Source: Pseudomonadota bacterium
GTDB taxonomy: Bacteria; Pseudomonadota; Gammaproteobacteria; Acidiferrobacterales; UBA6901
DNA: 8,941 nucleotides
Direction of reading: 5' to 3'
Assembly (NCBI GenBank): GCA_021785795.1
Contig: JAJYEK010000153.1
Coordinates: 1 to 8,941 of the forward strand
In this document: positions 4,739-8,941 of the stretch, piece by piece
How the letters are laid out: each line of letters starts with the position of its first letter
Numbering within the stretch: the first letter of the stretch is position 1
Notes under the pieces: generated by a model
The model's database searches: none
The model's input: the letters and a program-made list of their open reading frames with translations, nothing else
What the model was told of the DNA's origin: nothing
Made by a program: the position numbers and the translations under genes

Positions 4739-6154
4739 GTGAGTGTTGCCTCCGAACAGGTCGCGCCGACGGCTCTTGGCGGCGAGCGGCTTGCGCGCAT
4801 CGGGGTTTTCATGCGGCACCATCAGGCCCTGATCGTTCTCGCGCAGTGGGTGATGGTGATTGGCTACGCAGTGCTTCTGGTTGTTCCGGTATTCCTGCCT
4901 CTTCCCCCGAATGACGCTCGTATCTTGGGCAATTTCACGCGTTTCGCGCAGTTCATGTTCTGGGGCATCTGGTGGCCTTTTGTCATCGTCTCGATCATGG
5001 CATTCGGGCGTGTGTGGTGCGGGGTGCTCTGTCCGGAAGGGGCGCTCAGCGAATGGGTTTCGCATTGCGGTCTGGGTCTGGGCATCCCACGCTGGATGAA
5101 GTGGGCCGGCTGGCCGTTCGTAACGTTCATGGTCATCGCGCTGTACGGTCAGATGATCAGCCTGCATCGGTACCCTGACCCTGCACTGCTGATCTTGGGC
5201 GGCTCCACGGTGGCGGCCGTTGCCGTCGGATTGCTATACGGACGCGGAAAACGGGTTTGGTGTCGGCACCTATGCCCGGTCTGCGGGGTGTTCGCGCTCC
5301 TGGCGAAGGTTGCACCGGTTCATTTCAGGGTAGATCGGGTCGCCTGGGACGCGGCGCCGGCCGGGTCGCGGACGAGTCTGCAGCATCCCGTGAACTGTGC
5401 ACCGCTGATCGACATCCGGCGCATGGAAAGTGCCTCCGCCTGCCACATGTGCGGGCGCTGTGCCGGCGAGCGGGGAGCTGTTCAGCTCACCCTGCGGGCG
5501 CCAAGCGCCGAGATTCTCGGCGCTTCTGCCCAGAAAGCGGTGCGGAAAGTGGATGCATCGGACCGCTGGCTGGCACGGCTGCTGATCTACGGTATGGTCG
5601 GTGCCGCGCTCGGCGCTTTTCAGTGGAGCGTTTCCCCCTGGTTTTCGACCATGCAGCGGGCTGCAACCGGATGGCTCGTCGCGCACCAGATCCTCTGGCC
5701 ACTCAGTCACCCTGACCACTGGTGGCTCTTTGCCTCCTCTCCTGTGGCAGGCCACGCGTTCACCTGGCTCGATGGCGGGATGTTGATCGCCTATATCGTG
5801 GCCGAGACGATGGTTCTGGGTGCGTGGCTCGGCGGGTGGATGCGGCTGGCGGGCGCGGCGGCAGGGCTGCCCTGGCAGCGCCTTGCCGATGTTCTTGTCC
5901 TTTTTGCAGGGACGAACCTGTTCGTGGGTTCGGCCTTGCTTGCCTTTTCGCAAGATGCCGGAAATGTCATGTTGCCGCCCTGGATCGGCGCAGTTTCGAT
6001 GGCGCTGCTTTCACTCGCCACAGCGTGGGGTGTGGTGCTCGCCTGGCGTCTGGCACGGCGACAGCGGGCCGTCGTGGCTTTGATGGTGCTGATCGCCGGC
6101 GCATTGCCGCTGGCCGCATGGGCGGTGGAGTTTTTCGTATGGCGTCCGCTGTAA
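4739..6154 (+). CDS. Membrane [4Fe-4S] polyferredoxin, NapH/FixG/FtrD type
   Basis: This 471-residue polytopic membrane protein has the Fer4_5 layout. Membrane spans at about 30-54 and 68-90 are followed by C94xxxC98P; further spans at about 122-142 and 150-168 are followed by C175xxxC179PxC182G. A cytoplasmic-type segment has C220 and C235HMCGRC241, and about five more spans fill 280-471. These Cys groups should bind two [4Fe-4S] clusters that move electrons across or along the membrane. From memory, WCGVLCPEGALSEW, KRVWCRHLCPVCGVFALLAK and CHMCGRC resemble FtrD, the polyferredoxin of P19/FTR1 ferrous-iron uptake. No such partner gene is present here, so the role is open. The last cluster motif lacks the usual fourth Cys-Pro; Cys220 may replace it. 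GTG at 4739 is chosen because upstream codons look non-coding. ATG at 4811, with GGGG before it, is an alternative. Confidence 0.82.
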   Translation: MSVASEQVAPTALGGERLARIGVFMRHHQALIVLAQWVMVIGYAVLLVVPVFLPLPPNDARILGNFTRFAQFMFWGIWWPFVIVSIMAFGRVWCGVLCPEGALSEWVSHCGLGLGIPRWMKWAGWPFVTFMVIALYGQMISLHRYPDPALLILGGSTVAAVAVGLLYGRGKRVWCRHLCPVCGVFALLAKVAPVHFRVDRVAWDAAPAGSRTSLQHPVNCAPLIDIRRMESASACHMCGRCAGERGAVQLTLRAPSAEILGASAQKAVRKVDASDRWLARLLIYGMVGAALGAFQWSVSPWFSTMQRAATGWLVAHQILWPLSHPDHWWLFASSPVAGHAFTWLDGGMLIAYIVAETMVLGAWLGGWMRLAGAAAGLPWQRLADVLVLFAGTNLFVGSALLAFSQDAGNVMLPPWIGAVSMALLSLATAWGVVLAWRLARRQRAVVALMVLIAGALPLAAWAVEFFVWRPL

Positions 6155-6159
6155 CATCC

Positions 6160-6186
6160 GCCGGGCATGCCGCGGGTTGTGCCGGC
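6160..6186 (+). terminator. Hairpin after the polyferredoxin gene (weak terminator candidate)
   Basis: GCCGG(G)CA (6160-6167) pairs with TGCCGGC (6180-6186), giving 7 bp with one bulged G, 5 nt after the stop. A T6 run (6207-6212) follows 20 nt later, too far for a classical intrinsic terminator. A second hairpin, TTTCCGGA/TCCGGAAA (6210-6232), comes after that run. Confidence 0.3.
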
Positions 6187-6304
6187 TGAAGTCCGATCTT
6201 CTCGCCTTTTTTCCGGATTTCCTGTCCGGAAAGGAACGGTTGCCGCCTGATTCTTAAGGACAAGTTATGCACATAGGGCCTACTGACGCCGGCCATCGGT
6301 GAAC

Positions 6305-6346
6305 TGTCGACCGGCCCAGCTGTCTGCATAATACATCCGGTATAAA
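6305..6346 (+). promoter_or_regulatory. Promoter candidate for zwf
   Basis: CATAAT (6327-6332) and TATAAA (6341-6346) are two -10-like boxes in an AT-rich patch. TGTCGA (6305-6310) and TGTCTG (6321-6326) upstream are poor -35 matches. Initiation from either would give a leader of about 350 nt before zwf. Confidence 0.3.
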
Positions 6347-6397
6347 TCGGGTTTGTCGCCGGCACGTACTCGAAGAGCACTGTCAAAAAGCGGAGCT

Positions 6398-6464
6398 ACC
6401 CCCGGCTGGGGGTCGGAGAACGTGACCAGCCGTCAGGATCGGACGGCAGATCACACCGGCCGAC
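6398..6464 (+). promoter_or_regulatory. Nested hairpin element in the zwf leader
   Basis: Three nested helices can form. P1 is GTCGG (6412-6416) with CCGAC (6460-6464). P2 is GTGA (6422-6425) with TCAC (6451-6454). P3 is GCCGTC (6429-6434) with GACGGC (6442-6447). Symmetric 5x5 and 3x3 internal loops separate them, and a 7-nt loop caps P3. A rival hairpin ACCCCC-GGCT-GGGGGT (6398-6413) shares bases with P1, so the two may switch. I recognise no known riboswitch class. Confidence 0.45.
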
Positions 6465-6486
6465 GTCTGTGATGGCTGCGGAAAGG

Positions 6487-6581
6487 GTTGATCTCGGGAG
6501 AGCAGAGGTCCTATGTTGCGTGGGGCGATGCGATGCGGTATGCCATGCAGGGGCAAATCCCGAGGCAGGATCGAAGTCAAC
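6487..6581 (+). promoter_or_regulatory. Long-range stem in the zwf leader
   Basis: GTTGA (6487-6491) pairs with TCAAC (6577-6581), and CTCGGGA (6493-6499) pairs with TCCCGAG (6558-6564). The two helices are coaxial with a 1x12 internal loop. Inside, TTGC (6516-6519) can pair with GCAA (6553-6556). Together with the preceding element this makes most of 6398-6581 foldable as RNA. Confidence 0.4.
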
Positions 6582-6690
6582 GATGCCACAGCGCAGGGTG
6601 CGTCGATTGTTCCTGGGGGTTTCAGGTTGTGACGCCGGCCGGCACGGATGCAGCCGCTGAGGCAGGGCGATGGGCATGACAACAAGAACG

Positions 6691-6697
6691 AAGGAGG
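6691..6697 (+). promoter_or_regulatory. Ribosome binding site choosing the zwf start
   Basis: AAGGAGG lies 5 nt before the ATG at 6703. The in-frame ATGs at 6670 and 6676 have no comparable site, so 6703 is preferred. Confidence 0.8.
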
Positions 6698-6702
6698 CGG
6701 AG

Positions 6703-8115
6703 ATGCGCAAGACCGCAGCAGGCCCGGAACCATCCGGCGCGCTGGTACTTTTCGGAGTGACCGGAGACTTGGCGCACAAAATGATCTTTCCGGCGCTTTA
6801 TGCGATGGTGAAGCGCGGTGTCCTGAAGGTTCCGGTTCTCGGTGTTGCCTCTTCGAAATGGAGTCCGGCACAGCTGCGCCGGCGCGTGACGGACAGCATA
6901 AGACGGTCAGGAAGGATCGATGACCAGCGCGCTTTGCAGCGGTTGCTTGCGCTCATTCGCTATGTGCAGGGTGACTACAATGACCGAAGCACGTTCATGG
7001 CGATAAGAAGTGCACTCGGCGACGCCCGTCGTCCGGCGCACTACCTTGCCATCCCGCCAGCACTTTTCAGTACGGTCATCGAGGGGCTCGGTGCTGCGGG
7101 GCTGTCCGAGGATGCGCGTGTTATCGTGGAGAAACCGTTCGGCAGCGATCTCGCTTCGGCGCGCGAGCTTAACCGCATTGCGCGCTCTGTGTTTGCGGAA
7201 AACTCCATTTTCCGCATCGACCATTATCTCGGGAAAGAGGCCATCATGAACATCCTCTATTTCCGTTTCGCCAATTCGTTCCTGGAGCCGATCTGGAACC
7301 GCAACTGCGTGGCGAGCGTGCAGATCACGCTGGCCGAGGATTTCGGGGTAAAGGGACGTGGCGCATTCTATGACAGTGCCGGCTGCCTGCGCGATGTGGT
7401 TCAAAACCATCTTTTCCAGATCGTTGCCCTGCTGGCCATGGAGCCGCCGGCCTATCAGGGTTTCGGCGCCGTGCATAGCGAGAAAGCCAAGGTGTTCCGG
7501 GCCATGCGCCCGTTGCGGACCGAGGACGTGGTGCGCGGGCAGTACCGCGGCTACCGCAAGGAGCCGGGTGTCGCGAAGGGATCCGACGTAGAAACCTTTT
7601 GCGCACTGCGGCTTTTCATCGATTCGTGGCGCTGGGAAGGAGTGCCATGGTACCTTCGCTCGGGAAAATATCTGGCTGAAACAGCGGCCGAGGTTCTGGT
7701 GGAGCTCAAGCCGCCGCCGCAAAGGTTGTTCGATGATTCCCGGCCTGTCGCCGGGCGCGCCAATTATCTGCGCTTTCGCATCTCCCCAAGCTCCGCCGTC
7801 GCGCTTGCCGCTCGCGTCAAGCGTCCGGGCAAGGAGTTCATCGGTGATCAACGGGAGCTTTACCTGCTCGAGCAAGTACCGGCCGAGGAGAGTCCGTACG
7901 AGCGGCTGCTCGGGGATGCCATGGCTGGCAACGGAGCGTTGTTTACGCGTGAGGACTCGGTCGAGGCAGCCTGGGCGGTGGTCGATCCTGTCCTCAAGAG
8001 ACATCATCGTGCCTACCCCTACCGACGCGGTGGCTGGGGACCCAAGGAGGCGGATGCGCTCATCGCCCCAGACGGATTTTGGCACAATCCCCAGCCGGAG
8101 CGAACCGGCTCATGA
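6703..8115 (+). CDS. zwf: Glucose-6-phosphate 1-dehydrogenase
   Basis: This 470-residue cytoplasmic enzyme oxidises glucose 6-phosphate to 6-phosphogluconolactone with reduction of NAD(P)+, the entry step of the oxidative pentose phosphate and Entner-Doudoroff routes. The dinucleotide fold carries GVTGDLA (18-24). EKPFG lies at 143-147. The signature RIDHYLGKE lies at 171-179. The catalytic trio known from the Leuconostoc enzyme (Asp177, His178, His240) maps to Asp173, His174 and His236 with the same spacing. [11 protein letters not shown] and [11 protein letters not shown] are typical. The length is close to the usual 480-500 residues. The NADP-binding Arg that normally follows GxA after the second strand is replaced: the sequence is GVASSK with Ser50 there, so coenzyme choice is uncertain. 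Transaldolase follows after 153 nt, fitting a pentose phosphate gene pair. A long structured leader precedes it. Confidence 0.96.
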   Translation: MRKTAAGPEPSGALVLFGVTGDLAHKMIFPALYAMVKRGVLKVPVLGVASSKWSPAQLRRRVTDSIRRSGRIDDQRALQRLLALIRYVQGDYNDRSTFMAIRSALGDARRPAHYLAIPPALFSTVIEGLGAAGLSEDARVIVEKPFGSDLASARELNRIARSVFAENSIFRIDHYLGKEAIMNILYFRFANSFLEPIWNRNCVASVQITLAEDFGVKGRGAFYDSAGCLRDVVQNHLFQIVALLAMEPPAYQGFGAVHSEKAKVFRAMRPLRTEDVVRGQYRGYRKEPGVAKGSDVETFCALRLFIDSWRWEGVPWYLRSGKYLAETAAEVLVELKPPPQRLFDDSRPVAGRANYLRFRISPSSAVALAARVKRPGKEFIGDQRELYLLEQVPAEESPYERLLGDAMAGNGALFTREDSVEAAWAVVDPVLKRHHRAYPYRRGGWGPKEADALIAPDGFWHNPQPERTGS

Positions 8116-8119
8116 CCGC

Positions 8120-8160
8120 GCCCGGATTATCCGGGCCGGAAACCGGCAGATGCCTGCCGG
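8120..8160 (+). other. Three overlapping hairpins between zwf and tal
   Basis: Hairpin A is GCCCGGA-TTA-TCCGGGC (8120-8136), B is GCCGG-AAA-CCGGC (8135-8147) and C is CCGGCAG-ATGC-CTGCCGG (8143-8160). B shares bases with both A and C, so A plus C or B alone can form. No T-run follows, which argues for an RNA stability or processing element rather than a terminator. Another stem, TGCGAT/ATCGCA, lies at 8178-8201. Confidence 0.5.
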
Positions 8161-8268
8161 ACGGGGATCGGACGAGGTGCGATTTTGTGCGGCAGATCGC
8201 AGCGGGCAACAAGATCGGCTTGCGTCGTCGGGTGTTTTCGGATCTGGCGCCGCGGAACAGGAGGAACG

Positions 8269-8941
8269 ATGAGGGCTACCCAACAACTGCATGATCTCGG
8301 CCAGAGTATCTGGCTCGACAACATCACTCGCGGCCTGCTGACGAGTGGTACGCTGCGTCATTACATCGAAGAGCTTTCGGTGACGGGGCTGACTTCAAAC
8401 CCCACGATTTTCGACAAAGCGATCGAGGATTCCGACTTCTACGATTCCGCCATACGCCAGAAGACCGCCGAAGGAAAATCCGGGGAGGTGCTGTTCTTCG
8501 AACTTGCCCTGGAGGACGTGACCCGGGCAGCGGATCTTTTTCGCCCGGTCCATGACGCTAGCGCAGGAGTCGACGGCTGGGTATCGCTGGAGGTGTCGCC
8601 CCTGCTGGCAGATGACACTGCCGGCACCGTCAAGGCCGCAGTGCAGCTTCACGGGCGCGGAAAACGTCCCAATCTCTTCATAAAGATTCCGGCGACTCCC
8701 GGGGGAATTCCCGCGATCGAAGAGGCGATTTTCGCGGGCGTTCCGGTGAACGCCACGTTGCTGTTCTCGCGCGAGCAGTACCTTGGTGCTGCCGAGGCGT
8801 ATACGCGCGGCATTGAAAGGCGGATAGACGCCGGTCTCGATCCGAAGGTCGGTTCCGTGGCATCGTTATTTGTCAGCCGCTGGGATGTGGCGGTGAAGGA
8901 CAGGGTAGCGAAGCCGCTTCGGAACCGGCTCGGGATCGCGA
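8269..8941 (+). CDS. tal: Transaldolase, 5' part (cut by the window end)
   Basis: The first 224 codons are present and the frame is open at the window end. Transaldolase moves a dihydroxyacetone unit between sugar phosphates in the non-oxidative pentose phosphate pathway. Near the N-terminus are QSIWLDNITR (Asp17) and VTGLTSNPTIFDKAI. The block WVSLEVSPLLADDT is followed by PNLFIKIPATPGG, where Lys139 is the Schiff-base lysine, then by GVPVNATLLFSREQY and SVASLFVSRWD. This is the longer type seen in actinobacteria and cyanobacteria, not the short E. coli TalB type. In some bacteria this type is fused to phosphoglucose isomerase, and the missing 3' end prevents a decision. The start is ATG at 8269 with AGGAGG at 8259-8264. 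Confidence 0.94.
   Translation, partial: MRATQQLHDLGQSIWLDNITRGLLTSGTLRHYIEELSVTGLTSNPTIFDKAIEDSDFYDSAIRQKTAEGKSGEVLFFELALEDVTRAADLFRPVHDASAGVDGWVSLEVSPLLADDTAGTVKAAVQLHGRGKRPNLFIKIPATPGGIPAIEEAIFAGVPVNATLLFSREQYLGAAEAYTRGIERRIDAGLDPKVGSVASLFVSRWDVAVKDRVAKPLRNRLGIA

Larger units (their letters stand above)
6187..6702 (+). other. Non-coding upstream region and leader of zwf
   Basis: No frame encodes a credible protein over these 516 bases. The region holds a lone DnaA-box-like TTATGCACA (6265-6273), a promoter candidate (6305-6346), a long self-complementary segment (6398-6581) and short hairpins such as CCTG/CAGG and the palindrome GCCGGCCGGC (6632-6641). It probably includes the promoter and a 5' leader of roughly 350 nt for zwf. 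Confidence 0.5.

Noticed and set aside
4272..4742. Plus-strand 156-codon ORF whose stop overlaps the GTG of the polyferredoxin gene
   Set aside because: The stop/start overlap looks like translational coupling, but the product is nearly one fifth Arg, begins with TTG inside the inverted repeat, and shows no domain. It is most likely a chance ORF in GC-rich DNA.
4135..4812. Minus-strand 225-codon ORF
   Set aside because: The first two thirds are Arg/Pro-rich with no domain and overlap the polyferredoxin start. Only its last 36 codons look at all natural, and they are listed as a doubtful small ORF.
6207..6232. TTTCCGGA/TCCGGAAA hairpin as a plus-strand terminator
   Set aside because: The T-run comes before the stem rather than after it, so it does not fit an intrinsic terminator on the plus strand.
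6265..6273. DnaA-box-like TTATGCACA
   Set aside because: It fits the loose consensus, but it is single, with no second box, AT-rich unwinding region or dnaA/dnaN genes nearby, so it is not evidence for an origin.
6382..6413. Minus-strand terminator formed by the ACCCCC/GGGGGT hairpin and a T5 run
   Set aside because: On the minus strand the T5 run lies 7-8 nt beyond the stem and no credible minus-strand gene precedes it.

Overview
This GC-rich window looks like chromosomal DNA of a proteobacterium, most likely a sulfur-oxidising chemolithotroph of the gamma/beta type. The basis is the gene content: exported rhodaneses, DsrE-type sulfur carriers, a c-type cytochrome, a polyferredoxin, and oxidative/non-oxidative pentose phosphate genes. 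The lineage is inference. No mobile element, CRISPR array, tRNA or rRNA was seen.

Region 1 (25-3657) is a tight seven-gene plus-strand operon. In order it holds a small membrane-anchored protein ending in Gly-Gly-Cys; an exported, tail-anchored double rhodanese without a catalytic Cys; three small DsrE/DsrF/DsrH-like proteins; an exported rhodanese with an intact CNTGHW active loop; and an exported mono-haem cytochrome c. Gaps are 6, -4, 9, 13, 19 and 8 nt. A 26-bp perfect palindrome (3670-3695) closes the operon. The set reads as a sulfane-sulfur handling module with a periplasmic part (rhodaneses, cytochrome) and a cytoplasmic part (DsrE-like carriers).

Region 2 (3696-4738) is about 1 kb without a convincing gene. 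It contains a UUCG-capped hairpin, a sigma70-like promoter candidate, two short hairpins, a 19-bp AT-rich inverted repeat and a two-copy 14-bp tandem repeat just before the next gene.

Region 3 (4739-6154) is one gene for a polytopic membrane [4Fe-4S] polyferredoxin of the NapH/FixG/FtrD type, with no iron-uptake partner gene next to it.

Region 4 (6155-6702) is about 550 bp of non-coding DNA. It holds a promoter candidate and a strongly self-complementary leader upstream of glucose-6-phosphate dehydrogenase.

Region 5 (6703-8941) holds zwf (glucose-6-phosphate dehydrogenase) and, after a 153-nt hairpin-rich spacer, the start of a transaldolase gene (tal, cut by the window end). Together they serve pentose phosphate metabolism: NAD(P)H production and sugar-phosphate interconversion.
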